Origin: Armatimonadota bacterium
Lineage (GTDB): Bacteria > Armatimonadota > JADLDR01
Length of the DNA: 43,244 bases
NCBI GenBank assembly: GCA_020846535.1
Contig: JADLDR010000012.1
Span: 1-43,244, forward strand
Direction: 5' to 3'
Shown: in pieces, positions 26,631 through 34,990 of the stretch
How the letters are laid out: each line of letters begins with the position of its first letter
Position numbering within the stretch: position 1 is the stretch's first letter
The notes under the pieces: model-generated
Told to the model about the DNA's origin: nothing
The model's database searches: none
The model's input: the letters and a program-made list of their open reading frames with translations, nothing else
Made by a program: the position numbers and the translations under genes

Positions 26631-27826
26631 AGGTTGCCCCCTTTCCCTTCCAGAAGGCGCTGTACATAGGCCACATCCTTATCACCCCGGCCCGACAGGT
26701 TGATGACGATCACCTTATCCTGGGGGAGGGTGGGGGCCAGCTTCAGGGTGTAGGCGACGGCATGAGAGGATTCCAGGGCCGGGATGATGCCCTCCATCCG
26801 GGCCAGCGTTTGGAAGGCGGAAAGGGCCTCCTCGTCGGTTGCGAAGGCGTATTCGGCCCGGCCCCGCTCTTTCAGGAAGCTGTGCTCCGGGCCGACACCG
26901 GGATAGTCCAGCCCTGCCGATACCGAATGGGTTCCTATGATCTGCCCGTCTTCGTCTTGAAGCACGAAGCTGACGGCCCCGTGGAAGACGCCCCGCGACC
27001 CCTTCGAGATGCTTGCCGCATGGTCGCCGCTCTCCAGCCCCCGACCCGCCGCCTCCACCCCAACCAGGGCCACCGGATCGTCGAGGAAGGGATGGAAGAT
27101 GCCGATAGCGTTGCTCCCCCCGCCCACGCAGGCGACGATATAATCGGGAAGCCGCCCTTCTTGCTCCTGAATCTGTCTGCGCGCCTCCTGGCCGATGACG
27201 GACTGGAAGTCGCGGACCAGCATGGGGAAGGGGTGGGGGCCTGCCGCCGTGCCGAAGAGGTAGTGGGTGGTATCGACATTGGTGATCCAGTCCCGGAACG
27301 CCTCGTTGATGGCGTCCTTCAGGGTGCGCGTTCCCGATTCGACGGAAACCACCTCGGCCCCCAGCAGGCGCATCCGGAAGACGTTCAGGGCCTGCCGGTC
27401 GACATCCTCGGCCCCCATATAGACGCAGCACCGGAAGCCGAAGCGGGCGCAGACGGTGGCGGTCGCCACGCCGTGCTGCCCCGCGCCGGTCTCAGCGATA
27501 ATGCGCGGCTTGCCCATCCGCCGTGCGAGAAGAATCTGCCCCAGAGTATTGTTGATCTTATGTGCTCCCGTGTGGCAGAGGTCTTCGCGCTTCAGATAAA
27601 TCTTGGCTCCGCCCAGGCGCTCGGTCAGGCGCTGGGCGTAATAGAGGGGCGTGGGCCGCCCGGCGTATTCCCGGAGGTAGTAGTCCATCTCTCTGTGGAA
27701 TTCGGGATCGGCTTTCGCCTCCTCATAGGCGGCGGTCAGCTCCTCGAACGCAGGCATCAGCGTTTCCGGCACGAACCGCCCCCCGAACTCCCCGAAATGC
27801 CCCGATCTGTCGGGCAGGTCGCTCAT
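26627..27826 (-). CDS. trpB: Tryptophan synthase beta chain
   Basis: TrpB joins indole and serine to tryptophan using pyridoxal phosphate. The 399-residue protein has the PLP lysine in [13 protein letters not shown], the indole-site [10 protein letters not shown], the glycine loop [17 protein letters not shown] and the late LSGRGDKDV. The frame is open to a TTG at 27847, but ATG 27826 gives the usual N-terminus ([23 protein letters not shown]). No trpC, trpF, trpD or trpE is near, so the trp genes are dispersed. A palindrome (27854-27879) lies in the leader. Confidence 0.97.
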   Translation of the reverse strand: MSDLPDRSGHFGEFGGRFVPETLMPAFEELTAAYEEAKADPEFHREMDYYLREYAGRPTPLYYAQRLTERLGGAKIYLKREDLCHTGAHKINNTLGQILLARRMGKPRIIAETGAGQHGVATATVCARFGFRCCVYMGAEDVDRQALNVFRMRLLGAEVVSVESGTRTLKDAINEAFRDWITNVDTTHYLFGTAAGPHPFPMLVRDFQSVIGQEARRQIQEQEGRLPDYIVACVGGGSNAIGIFHPFLDDPVALVGVEAAGRGLESGDHAASISKGSRGVFHGAVSFVLQDEDGQIIGTHSVSAGLDYPGVGPEHSFLKERGRAEYAFATDEEALSAFQTLARMEGIIPALESSHAVAYTLKLAPTLPQDKVIVINLSGRGDKDVAYVQRLLEGKGGNL

Positions 27827-27853
27827 CGGTGGAAGAATCCTTTCCAAAAAACC

Positions 27854-27879
27854 GCAGGGGCGAACGTGCGGTCCGCCCC
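27854..27879. repeat. Short GCAGGGGCG...CCGCCCC palindrome in the trpB leader
   Basis: A related form of the GTAGGGGC palindromic repeats. It lies directly upstream of trpB and could fold in the leader mRNA. Confidence 0.5.
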
Positions 27880-27950
27880 AGTATAATTCCGGCTATATGC
27901 TTACAGGATGGGAGTGCGTCAGTGCAATCGGCCTCTCCCATCGCCATCCT

Positions 27951-28868
27951 TTATTTTTTCGCGTACGCTTTTTTGACCGCTATATCCAGCACTTTTTTCA
28001 GGTCGTCGCGCATGTAGGGCGCTTCGGCGTTGCCGGGAAGGCCGATCAGCCGGACGTCCTTGTACGCCAGGTCGGGGTCATCGGAAGGAACACGGAATTT
28101 GTGCTGGTTGTTGACCAGAATATAGACGCCGCGCCGGAAGTGGAATCGCTTCATCAGGGCCGCGCCCTGGTCGGATTCGATATCGATAAAGCGCAGGTGT
28201 ACCTTACCCTTATAGGGAGCGACGGTCTGGACGATGAAGTTGCGGAAGGCTTCCACCGGGTCGCCCATCATGCCGGCCATCGGCCCGCGGGGCGCGTTCT
28301 CCTGCTGGGGCGCAGGCGGAACGAGGACGACCATCTTGACTTTCGCCGTTTTGGGGCCGTATTCGTCTTTAGTCTTGGGAATCCCGCTCTGGGGTTGTGG
28401 CTGACGCCGGATCGGGGACTGGAGGCCACCGGGGGTTTGAGGCGCGGGCGCTCCCTCGTAGGCCTCCCGGACCGCCTGGGCGATCACCTCTTGGACGTCC
28501 TCGGAGTTGTAGGTGGAGTCCGGTTCATTGGGCTTGTGGGTCATCTCGATGGAAACCGGCTTCCCGTTCCGGTCGATGCGGAACTGGTTCTTGTCATTGA
28601 CGAACACGCTGGCGCAGCTCAGGTTGTATTTTTGTATCTCCCGGTTGGACTCGTCAGTTCGCAATTCGTAGATCCGGATATAAACCCTGTCCGGGTCTTT
28701 TTGGGCGATGTCTTTCAGGATATTGATGGTTTTACGGTGACAGTCCACCTGGGTCGGCAGAAACGCCTTCACGATCACTTTGGCGTCCTTATTGCCCATC
28801 TCTTCCGCCGCGAGCGCGGGCAGCAGAGAGAGAATCCCCAGCGCCAGCGCAATGAGCGCCTTTTTCAT
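27951..28868 (-). CDS. Exported double thioredoxin-fold protein
   Basis: 305 residues with a signal peptide (MKKALIALALGILSLLPALA). It consists of two related thioredoxin-like halves joined by a Pro/Gln linker (about residues 138-160). The first half has VKAFLPTQVDCHRKTINILKDIAQKDPDRVYIRIYEL and a second Cys in NLSCASVFVNDKNQFRI. The second half (VKMVVLVPP..., GKVHLRFIDIESDQGAALMKRF) has the fold pattern but no Cys. No CXXC is present, so it is unlikely to be an ordinary oxidoreductase. It is homologous to the proteins at 28884-29606 and 33929-34543. It is the last gene of the transporter operon running from 32617, with AAGGAGAT before its ATG. Confidence 0.7.
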   Translation of the reverse strand: MKKALIALALGILSLLPALAAEEMGNKDAKVIVKAFLPTQVDCHRKTINILKDIAQKDPDRVYIRIYELRTDESNREIQKYNLSCASVFVNDKNQFRIDRNGKPVSIEMTHKPNEPDSTYNSEDVQEVIAQAVREAYEGAPAPQTPGGLQSPIRRQPQPQSGIPKTKDEYGPKTAKVKMVVLVPPAPQQENAPRGPMAGMMGDPVEAFRNFIVQTVAPYKGKVHLRFIDIESDQGAALMKRFHFRRGVYILVNNQHKFRVPSDDPDLAYKDVRLIGLPGNAEAPYMRDDLKKVLDIAVKKAYAKK

Positions 28869-28883
28869 CTGTAATCTCCTTCC

Positions 28884-29606
28884 CTACCCTTTCGGCACGG
28901 ATTTTAGCCCCTTGCCGTAGGCCGCTTTGAGTTCCTGATCGATCACCAGCGGGACATCCTCGGAATTGTAAGTCGAGCCGGGATCGTTGGGTTTTTTGGA
29001 CATATTGACCGATTTGGACTTTCCACCCTCGGTGATGGTGTATTCGCTTTTGTCGTTGACGAAGACGGTGGCGCAGGAGACGCCTTTTTCGGCCATCTTG
29101 CCCCCGCCCGGAGAATTCATATCGTAGACTTCGACATAAACCCGGTCCGGATCGCTGCCGGTGACCTTCTTGAGCAGGTCAATCGTTTTTTGATGGCATT
29201 CCGCAGTCGTGGCGACAAAGGCTTCCACTTTGACCTTCGCGTTCGGGTTGCCCGCCTTGACGACCGGGCCTCCCGGCTGGCCTGCGCCCGCTGCGCTTGC
29301 GCCCTTCATGCCGGGCTGCGGGCCATGGTCATGGCCCTCGTGTCCGGGCTGTTCCTGGGCTGACGCGCCCGGCTGATCGCCGTGGTCATGGCCTTCATGT
29401 CCCGGCTGTTCCTGGGCTGCGGCCCCACCGAGTTTTTTCTCCACGTCTTCCACCGCTTTGACATCGCTGGCGTCGATCTGCTTGGTAGTGGCATGATCGT
29501 GTGTCGCCTGCGCTTCCGGAGACATGCTCTGTCCAATCCAATAGTTCATACCGATAAGAACGAATACAAGCAGAGTGATGACCCCGTACATCGCTCCTTT
29601 GGTCAT
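28884..29606 (-). CDS. Membrane-anchored His-rich thioredoxin-fold protein
   Basis: 240 residues. A transmembrane anchor (MYGVITLLVFVLIGMNYWIGQ) is followed by a periplasmic linker with a 19-residue unit repeated twice (AQEQPGHEGHDHGDQPGAS and AQEQPGHEGHDHGPQPGMK), a likely metal-binding arm, and a thioredoxin-like domain (VKVEAFVATTAECHQKTIDLLKKV; GVSCATVFVNDKSEYTI). The Cys in ECH and SCA match those of its neighbour at 27951-28868. The ATG overlaps the stop of the ABC ATPase gene (ATGA) and has AAGGAGGT 7 nt upstream, so the two are translationally coupled. This ties the protein to the transporter. I infer a role in handing a metal or metalloid to or from it. Confidence 0.75.
   Translation of the reverse strand: MTKGAMYGVITLLVFVLIGMNYWIGQSMSPEAQATHDHATTKQIDASDVKAVEDVEKKLGGAAAQEQPGHEGHDHGDQPGASAQEQPGHEGHDHGPQPGMKGASAAGAGQPGGPVVKAGNPNAKVKVEAFVATTAECHQKTIDLLKKVTGSDPDRVYVEVYDMNSPGGGKMAEKGVSCATVFVNDKSEYTITEGGKSKSVNMSKKPNDPGSTYNSEDVPLVIDQELKAAYGKGLKSVPKG
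29326..29419. repeat. 57-bp tandem repeat encoding the His-rich units
   Basis: Two near-identical units with a 57-bp period (19 codons) inside the His-rich thioredoxin-fold gene. It is a coding repeat that could vary in number between strains. Confidence 0.75.
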
Positions 29607-30670
29607 GATAATACCTCCTTATCAGGTTCCTGAAAAATATAAGCCTGGCCCGGGTCGAACCAGGCGTAAGCATCGTCGCCTGCCGCCAGGCCGGCGGCCT
29701 GCCACTCTTTTTTAAGCATCAGGCTGGCGACCGGAACGGCGGCATCCAGATCGATTCGCACCATCGGCCCCCGGTCCACCACACGCCGGAGCCGCCCGTG
29801 CAGGCAGCTGCCCGACTCCGGGGGCGGAGAAGCACCTATAGTTACCTCTTCGGGGCGGATGGTGAAAAATCCTTTCCCCGGCACGCCTTCGCAGGCGTAA
29901 AGGATCGCTTTCCCGGCGGAGAAGGCCCAGCCGCCTCCCTGGGGCCGCGCTTCGCCCGCATAGATATTGTCCGCTCGCACGAATTCGGCGACGAACCGGC
30001 TGCGGGGCTTGCGGAAAACCTCATCGGCCGTGCCAGTCTGGGCGATCCTCCCCTCGCGAAAAATCCCGATCCGGTCTGCCACGGCCAGTGTTTCCTCGAA
30101 GTTGTGGGAGATATGCAAGGTCGTTGTGCCTAACTGCCTCTGAATCGCCTTGAGTTCCATAGAGACCGCTTCCCGCGTGCGTTCATCGAGGGCGCTCAGC
30201 GGCTCGTCCAGGAGCAGCACCTGGGGCTGGGGGGCCAGGGCGCGGGCAAGGGAAACGCGCTGCTTCTCCCCGCCGCTCAGAGTTCCCGGATAGCGGTCCA
30301 GCAGGTGATCGATGCCCAGCATGCCGGTCAGCTCATGAACCCGTTTTTGGATCGCCTCCGGGGGCGTTTTCCGCAGGGCCAGGCCGAAAGCGATATTCCG
30401 GTAAACCCGCAGGTGCGGGAAGAGGCCGTAGTCCTGGGGGACATAGGAAACGTTCCGCTCCTCCGGAGTCATGCGGCTGACATTGACGCCCTCGATCCAG
30501 ACCTCCCCTGCGGCGGGCCGGTGCAGCCCGGCGATACATTCGATAAGGACGGTCTTTCCTGCCCCGGTTGGCCCCAGGAGTACGAAATACTCTCCGGTCT
30601 CTACCTGCACATCGACCGACTTCAGGGAAAACTCCCCCAACTGAATGCTCAATCCGCGGGTTTCGATCAC
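29603..30670 (-). CDS. ABC transporter ATPase, molybdate/tungstate-type
   Basis: 355 residues with Walker A GPTGAGKT (33-40), the Q-loop YVPQDYGLFPH, signature LSGGEKQR (131-138), Walker B VLLLDEP and switch His in HISHNFEE. The C-terminal ~120 residues form a TOBE-like regulatory domain (FFTIRPEEVTIG; VRIDLDAAVPVASLMLKKEW). The architecture matches ModC/WtpC-type ATPases. The GTG start at 30670 lies 5 nt after the MoaD-like gene, with GGAGG upstream. It energises the permease encoded at 30973-31803. The substrate is not certain, because the binding protein of this operon has an unusual Cys-containing pocket. Confidence 0.88.
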   Translation of the reverse strand: MIETRGLSIQLGEFSLKSVDVQVETGEYFVLLGPTGAGKTVLIECIAGLHRPAAGEVWIEGVNVSRMTPEERNVSYVPQDYGLFPHLRVYRNIAFGLALRKTPPEAIQKRVHELTGMLGIDHLLDRYPGTLSGGEKQRVSLARALAPQPQVLLLDEPLSALDERTREAVSMELKAIQRQLGTTTLHISHNFEETLAVADRIGIFREGRIAQTGTADEVFRKPRSRFVAEFVRADNIYAGEARPQGGGWAFSAGKAILYACEGVPGKGFFTIRPEEVTIGASPPPESGSCLHGRLRRVVDRGPMVRIDLDAAVPVASLMLKKEWQAAGLAAGDDAYAWFDPGQAYIFQEPDKEVLS

Positions 30671-30675
30671 GAAGA

Positions 30676-30951
30676 TCAGCCTCCGGCGGTGGGCAGGAGT
30701 ACCGATAACTCGTCCCCGTTCTTCAGGGCAACGGGCTGATCCGCATTCACCGTATCATCATTGATCAGAATGATCGTACTGGTCAGGATGCGGCCCTCGG
30801 TGTTGAAAATATATTTGCGGGCCTCTTTGAATCGTTCGGCGAACTGCTTTAGCACGTCTTGCGCGGTCGCGCCTTCGCCGGCCTCGATCTCCAGTTGTTT
30901 CTGCCCCGCGATCTGCCGCAGGCTGGCGAAAAGGTTCAATTTGATGGTCAT
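30676..30951 (-). CDS. MoaD/ThiS-like ubiquitin-fold protein
   Basis: 91 residues: beta-grasp fold pattern MTIKLNLFASLRQIAGQKQLEIEAGEGATAQDVLKQF and the C-terminal Gly-Gly (LLPTAGG) that is adenylated and thiocarboxylated in sulfur carriers such as MoaD. The position between permease and ATPase genes is unusual. It may supply sulfur for molybdopterin, or carry sulfur in a reaction on the transported species. No MoaE or MoeB gene is in the window. The ATG is 21 nt after the permease stop. Confidence 0.85.
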   Translation of the reverse strand: MTIKLNLFASLRQIAGQKQLEIEAGEGATAQDVLKQFAERFKEARKYIFNTEGRILTSTIILINDDTVNADQPVALKNGDELSVLLPTAGG

Positions 30952-30972
30952 GAGCGCGTCTCTCCTTGTGGA

Positions 30973-31803
30973 CTACCAGATATACCCCTGCCCCCCCAGC
31001 CTTTTGAACAAGACAAGGGCCACCACGCCGATCACGATCATGATGATGGTCACCAGCAGGGCCAGCTCGACATAGCCGGTGGACAGATAGAGATAGGCGG
31101 TCACCGGCAGCACGGATGTCTTCCCCTTGGTGCCCCCGGCGAAAATCAGGATGGGGGCGAACTCGCTGACGGCCCGCGTCCAGGTCATCACCGTTCCGGC
31201 AACGACGCCGTTGCGGGCCAGGGGCAGGGTGATCTTGAAGAATGCCTGCCGCCGGGTGCAGCCCAGCGTGCGGGCCACATATTCCAGGCGCGGATTGATG
31301 CTGTCGAAGGTGGCCTTGAGCGTCCGGATAGCGAACGCCCCGGCCACCGTGATCTGAGCGATCACGATGGCTGTGGTCGTATAGGTGATCGGCACGATGC
31401 TTTCCAGCCACTTGCCTGCGCCGGTCTGGTGAAAGAAAACCAGCAGGCTGATCCCCGCGATGAGAGGCGGGAGTACAATCGGCAGGTCCAGAACGGTATC
31501 GATGACAGAAGTGAACGGCAGCTTATAGCGCGAGAGCGCATAGGCTGCCGGTATCCCCATCAGAATCGCTATGAACGTGGCAATCGCCGAAGTCCACAGG
31601 CTCAGTCGGAGCGCGAACCAGATTTCCTGAATCGCGGCCCCTTCGTTTTTCAACAGGTCCGTCCGGGTAACCTGCGCCCGGCCTCCGACATAGAGAAAAT
31701 CGCTGAGCAGGATCGCCACCACAAAGAAGGTATAGATCAGAAGCGGGCCTGTGCTGACGCTTTTAAAGATTGTCTCTCTTATGTTTGCCGGTGAGCTTAA
31801 CAT
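30973..31803 (-). CDS. ABC transporter permease, ModB-like
   Basis: 276 residues with about six hydrophobic segments, such as LLIYTFFVVAILLSDFLYVG, LWTSAIATFIAILMGIPAAYAL and LALLVTIIMIVIGVVALVLF. The permease coupling (EAA-like) loop reads ARTLGCTRRQAFFKITLPLARNGVVAGTVMTWTRAVSEFAPILIFAGG. ModB usually has RALGEFGA here. The ATG 31803 overlaps the end of the binding-protein gene by 41 nt, and no later start is available without cutting into the first membrane segment. It works with the ATPase at 29603 and probably the lipoprotein at 31763. Confidence 0.88.
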   Translation of the reverse strand: MLSSPANIRETIFKSVSTGPLLIYTFFVVAILLSDFLYVGGRAQVTRTDLLKNEGAAIQEIWFALRLSLWTSAIATFIAILMGIPAAYALSRYKLPFTSVIDTVLDLPIVLPPLIAGISLLVFFHQTGAGKWLESIVPITYTTTAIVIAQITVAGAFAIRTLKATFDSINPRLEYVARTLGCTRRQAFFKITLPLARNGVVAGTVMTWTRAVSEFAPILIFAGGTKGKTSVLPVTAYLYLSTGYVELALLVTIIMIVIGVVALVLFKRLGGQGYIW

Positions 31804-32617
31804 CCGCCATTACCTGTGCGTCCCGCCTCAGCCCTTTCGGCGGGCAGAGACAGTAGCCGTGTTTTTGAAAGATTTGCTTGCCTTCATCCGAGGCGACGAA
31901 CTGGACGAACTGCCGCGCCTGGTCCTGCTTCTTGGAAAATTTCAGCACCCCGAACGGGATGGAGCTGGAGATGTTGTATTTCTTGGGGATGTGGATGACA
32001 TCGGCTTCGGTGGGATACCAGGAAGCCACCGCATCCCAGACGAGGGCGGCGTCCAGGGCGTCGAGCTTGACTGCGTTGCCCAGTTCCGCGACGCTGCCCG
32101 CCCGCATCACCACATTCGGATGTACCTTGTCGTAGATGCCGCTGTCTCGCAGCACCGCTTCCCCCACAACCCCGATAGCCGTACTCTGGGCGTCTCCCAG
32201 GCCGATCTTCAGGCCGGGCCGCGCCAGGTCTTCCAGGCCGCCGATCTTCAGCGGGTTGCCTTTACGGACGATGATGACAGGGGTGATATAGGCAACCGTG
32301 TCGGTGGAAACCACATAGCCTTCACGCTGGGCCTGGCTCATATAGAAGTACTCCCCGGGCATGTAGGCGTCGCCTCGCTCGGCCAGCTTCATCTGGGCCA
32401 GCAAGCAGGCCGATCCCGCATAGGAGTAATCGACTTGAACGCCGGTCTTCTTTTCGTAAACGCGGGCGATCTCGTCCATGGGGGGCTGCATCCCGCAGCC
32501 GACATAGATGAAAAGCGAATTCGCCGACGCCGATCCCTTTGTGCAACCGCCCAGGGTTATCAGAAGCCCTCCGCCGATCCCGAAGGCTGCCAGTAACATC
32601 ATGGCTTGACGTTTCAT
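31763..32617 (-). CDS. ModA-like binding lipoprotein with Cys in the ligand loops (SBP1)
   Basis: 284 residues. The lipoprotein signal has LLITLGGC (Cys25). The fold is that of ModA-type periplasmic binding proteins (IARVYEKKTGVQVDYSYAGSA; GDAYMPGEYFY; VVSTDTVAYITPVIIVRKGNPLKI; DAALVWDAVASWYP). The first anion-binding loop, usually (A/G)SL, reads CGM (Cys41), and the second loop reads GSACLLAQ with Cys71. The hinge motif VWDA keeps Asp. Two pocket Cys suggest a thiophilic ligand instead of plain molybdate. It is the first gene of the permease/MoaD/ATPase operon. GGAG is 8 nt before the ATG. Confidence 0.82.
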   Translation of the reverse strand: MKRQAMMLLAAFGIGGGLLITLGGCTKGSASANSLFIYVGCGMQPPMDEIARVYEKKTGVQVDYSYAGSACLLAQMKLAERGDAYMPGEYFYMSQAQREGYVVSTDTVAYITPVIIVRKGNPLKIGGLEDLARPGLKIGLGDAQSTAIGVVGEAVLRDSGIYDKVHPNVVMRAGSVAELGNAVKLDALDAALVWDAVASWYPTEADVIHIPKKYNISSSIPFGVLKFSKKQDQARQFVQFVASDEGKQIFQKHGYCLCPPKGLRRDAQVMADVKLTGKHKRDNL

Positions 32618-32708
32618 AGGTAACTCCTTGAAACAACGGCAGGGCAGGCGCAGAAGACGCCGGAACGCCTCCTTCGGGCCTGCCTGCCAAGCAACTCGAT
32701 TCTGTTCG

Positions 32709-33022
32709 ATAGGGCACGGCCAAACGATGCCCCGTGGATATCCAGATCAGGTAAACGATCCTCCGGTCCTGGGAGATGGGTGACCTCTCTCCCCTGGCCT
32801 GGGTGACCTCTCTCCCCTAGCCCCTCTCCCCGAAACCGAAGGGATGCGCCGGAGCGCCTCCGGGGAGAGGGGGATAGATCGTGCGGTGCTTGACGGCATC
32901 ATCCCCTCCCCCTGCCCGTTTCAGGAAGGGGGCCGGGGGGTTAGGTAACGGTCTCCCCAAGTCCCGCACCCCGCCCCAGCGGGACAGTCACCCACCCATA
33001 GGGCACGGCCAAACGATGCCCC
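32709..33022. repeat. 25-bp direct repeats flanking intergenic repeat copy 1
   Basis: Bases 32709-32733 and 32998-33022 are identical (each begins ATAGGGCACGGCC and ends GATGCCCC) and bracket copy 1. The unit itself has the form of a small GTAGGGGC-type palindrome. Confidence 0.85.
32739..32993 (+). repeat. Intergenic repeat family, copy 1
   Basis: About 255 bp, closely matching 34725-34956 and the reverse complement of about 39790-39990. Inner palindromes include CTCTCCCCGAAACCGAAG...CCTCCGGGGAGAG and CCCCCTGCCCGTTTCAGGAAGGGGG. An extra tandem copy of GGGTGACCTCTCTCCCCT makes this copy longer. No ORF. Confidence 0.85.
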
Positions 33023-33075
33023 TACAGCAGATATCACCCGTCTGAAATCCTGACGCCTGGATTCGTTCGGCCCCC

Positions 33076-33888
33076 CTATATCTTCCCGAACCACCATCTG
33101 TGGAAGATGGCTTTGGAGGCGTCGCTTCCCAGGAAGCGGACCAGAGCCATCGCCAGGTCGGGATGGTTCGCACCGTTGATGGCGACCGCGCCGCAGGCGA
33201 TCTGATCATAGAGCTTTTGCGGAACATCGGCCACGAACTGCACCCGGGTGGCCCGCATCTCGCCGGTCGGGGTGACGCCGAGTTCTTCCATCAGGCAGGG
33301 CTTGTAGACCACCGAGGCTTCCACCCGCCGTTTGGACACATAGCTCATCACCTGGGAGGGCATCCGGGGGGTGACGGATTTCTCCTGCACCTTCTCCCAG
33401 ACCCCCAGGTTCTGCAGGGCGGTCATTGCGCCGAATCCGACCGATACCATCTTCGGGTCGCCGATGGCGACCGATTTGACAGCCGGGGCCGCGAAATCCT
33501 TGAGGGTTTTGATCTTGCCGGGATTTCCCTTGGGGGCCACTATCGCCAGCGGAATCGTGCCGATCTTGACCGTCCCGTTCTGGGGAATCAGGTTCTGGTC
33601 GTATAAGGGCTTCAGCTCCCTCATGCCGAGGGTCAGCAGCACATCGGGCCTGGCCCCGTCGCGCACCTTGTTGCGAAGCACTAAAACATTGGCGATCTCG
33701 GGGCGGACATCGATATTCGGATGCTTCTTCCGGAAAATCTTCATGGCCTCATAGAAGGGGTTGACCATCCCGCAGGGCACATAGACTGTCAGGCGGGTCT
33801 TTTCGGGGGCCGCCTGGAGGCCTGCCGCAACCCCGAAGGCCAGGCAAACGGCCATCACTGAGGCCAGATATCGCAAACGATGATACAC
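33076..33888 (-). CDS. ModA-like exported binding protein with two pocket Cys (SBP2)
   Basis: 270 residues from GTG 33888, which follows AAGGAAGG. The frame is open to a TTG at 33912. It has a signal peptide (YLASVMAVCLAFGVAAGLQA). ModA-type fold: RLTVYVPCGMVNPFYEAMKIFRKKHPNIDV, GARPDVLLTLGMREL, IPLAIVAPKGNPGKIKTLKDFA. Cys39 (CGM) sits in the first ligand loop, and Cys198 (VVYKPCLMEE) replaces the Asp of the usual VYxTDA in the fourth. The two Cys are expected to face each other across the cleft. It pairs with the Trx-fold lipoprotein gene 40 nt upstream. No dedicated permease is adjacent. Confidence 0.8.
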   Translation of the reverse strand: MYHRLRYLASVMAVCLAFGVAAGLQAAPEKTRLTVYVPCGMVNPFYEAMKIFRKKHPNIDVRPEIANVLVLRNKVRDGARPDVLLTLGMRELKPLYDQNLIPQNGTVKIGTIPLAIVAPKGNPGKIKTLKDFAAPAVKSVAIGDPKMVSVGFGAMTALQNLGVWEKVQEKSVTPRMPSQVMSYVSKRRVEASVVYKPCLMEELGVTPTGEMRATRVQFVADVPQKLYDQIACGAVAINGANHPDLAMALVRFLGSDASKAIFHRWWFGKI

Positions 33889-33928
33889 GCTACATCCTTC
33901 CTTTCTCGGCAAACAGCGTACGAAGCGG

Positions 33929-34543
33929 CTATGCCTTCCCGTATTTCTTTTCGACAGCCTGCTTGACGGCCTGCTCCAGCTCCTCGGGCTGCCACTCGGA
34001 GATCATGCCTCTCTGGAAGAGAACTTCATAGGTCTTGCCGTTCAGGGTGATTTTGTGCGCGTCCGAGCCGTCGACAACCACGCAACCGCAGGTGATCTTA
34101 TTGGCGTCTCTCTCGGCCAGACCGTCCGGGTTCTGCCAGTTGACGAACCGGGCCTGCACCTTGCCGGGGTGTTGCTGGGTGATCTTCCGCAGCTGCTGTG
34201 CGATGGCGGCATGGCCTTCATTGAGCGGATAGTAGGCCACCATCTTGACCTTCGCCTTCTTGTCCCCGAACTCGATAGCCGCAGGCTGGTCTTCGACCGC
34301 TTTGGTGATCTCGTCTCCAGGGGGTAGGGCCGCCGCTTTCTCTTCGGCGTCCGCGTACTTTTTCTTGGGCGCTTCCCCCGCATCCGCTACGGGCGTCCCG
34401 GTCGGGGCGGAATCCCCTGCTTCGGATGCCTTCACGCTGTCGGTGGGCGTTACCGCGCTTTCGGTGGGGGATTTCCCCGTGCAGCCCGCGCAAAACGCTG
34501 CGATGGTCAATGCGATCAAAGACAGCCATATCCATTGGCGCAT
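33929..34543 (-). CDS. Thioredoxin-fold lipoprotein
   Basis: 204 residues from ATG 34543 (AAGGAGAG 8 nt upstream). The signal ends in the lipobox FCAGC. A Ser/Thr/Pro/Ala-rich linker of ~60 residues precedes a thioredoxin-like domain: VKMVAYYPLNEGHAAIAQQLRKITQQHPGKVQARFVNW, then NKITCGCVVVDGSDAHKITLNGKTYEV. It is a paralogue of the proteins at 28884 and 27951. The first Cys position (ECH/DCH) is EGH here, while the second region has CGC. It is expressed with SBP2 downstream. A role in metal or thiol transfer in the periplasm is inferred. Confidence 0.7.
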   Translation of the reverse strand: MRQWIWLSLIALTIAAFCAGCTGKSPTESAVTPTDSVKASEAGDSAPTGTPVADAGEAPKKKYADAEEKAAALPPGDEITKAVEDQPAAIEFGDKKAKVKMVAYYPLNEGHAAIAQQLRKITQQHPGKVQARFVNWQNPDGLAERDANKITCGCVVVDGSDAHKITLNGKTYEVLFQRGMISEWQPEELEQAVKQAVEKKYGKA

Positions 34544-34988
34544 CTTGTTTTCTCTCCTTTCCGATTGGGAAATGGGTTTGTTCGTCCGCAGGCCCCCCAA
34601 CCCCCCCGGCTTTGGGGGGGGGAGATGGTGCGTTCTCTTGGTAATCTTTTAAATCACCCCAAGTCCACTCCCCTCGCCGGACTTCGGCGAGGATCTGGGG
34701 GGCGGTTATTTCTCTGCCCATAGCTATCCAGATCAGGTAAACGATCCTCCGGTCCTGGGGGAGGGGTGACCGCTCTCCCCTAGCCCCTCTCCCCGAAACC
34801 GAAGGGATGCGCCGGAGCGCCTCCGGGGAGAGGGGGAGAGAGGGTGCGGTCATTGACGGCATCATCCACTCCCCCTTCCCGTTTCGGGAAGGGGGCCGGG
34901 GGGTTAGGGAACGGTCTCCCCAAGTCCCGCACCCCGCTCCGGCGGGACAGTCACCCTGATCTGGATAGCTATGGGGGCGGTTATTTCT
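34544..34988. other. 445-bp intergenic region holding repeat copy 2
   Basis: No gene seen. It contains G-tracts around 34592-34622, a short stem at about 34674-34692 (CGCCGGACTTCGGCG type), and repeat copy 2 with its inverted and direct terminal repeats. Confidence 0.6.
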
Positions 34989-34990
34989 CT
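34698..34990. repeat. 18-bp direct repeats flanking intergenic repeat copy 2
   Basis: GGGGGCGGTTATTTCTCT occurs at 34698-34715 and again at 34973-34990, directly outside (and overlapping by three G with) the inverted repeats of copy 2. It resembles a duplicated target, although 15-18 bp is long for one. Confidence 0.85.
34717..34975 (+). repeat. Intergenic repeat family, copy 2, with 21-bp terminal inverted repeats
   Basis: Perfect 21-bp inverted repeats (34717-34737 and 34955-34975, inner sequence CTATCCAGATCAGG) enclose the repeat core shared with copies 1 and 3. The core is GC-rich and has three nested palindromes, one being CCCCCTTCCCGTTTCGGGAA followed by GGGGG. It has no coding capacity, as in a miniature mobile element. 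Confidence 0.85.

Larger units (their letters stand above)
32618..33075. other. 458-bp intergenic region holding repeat copy 1
   Basis: No gene seen. It is filled by the intergenic repeat at 32739-32993 and the 25-bp direct repeats that flank it. A promoter for the SBP1 operon should lie close to 32640-32700, but I find no clear -35/-10 pair. Confidence 0.6.

Noticed and set aside
29326..29419. Short tandem array considered as CRISPR-like
   Set aside because: Two units in frame inside a coding region that translate to a His-rich repeat, with no spacers.
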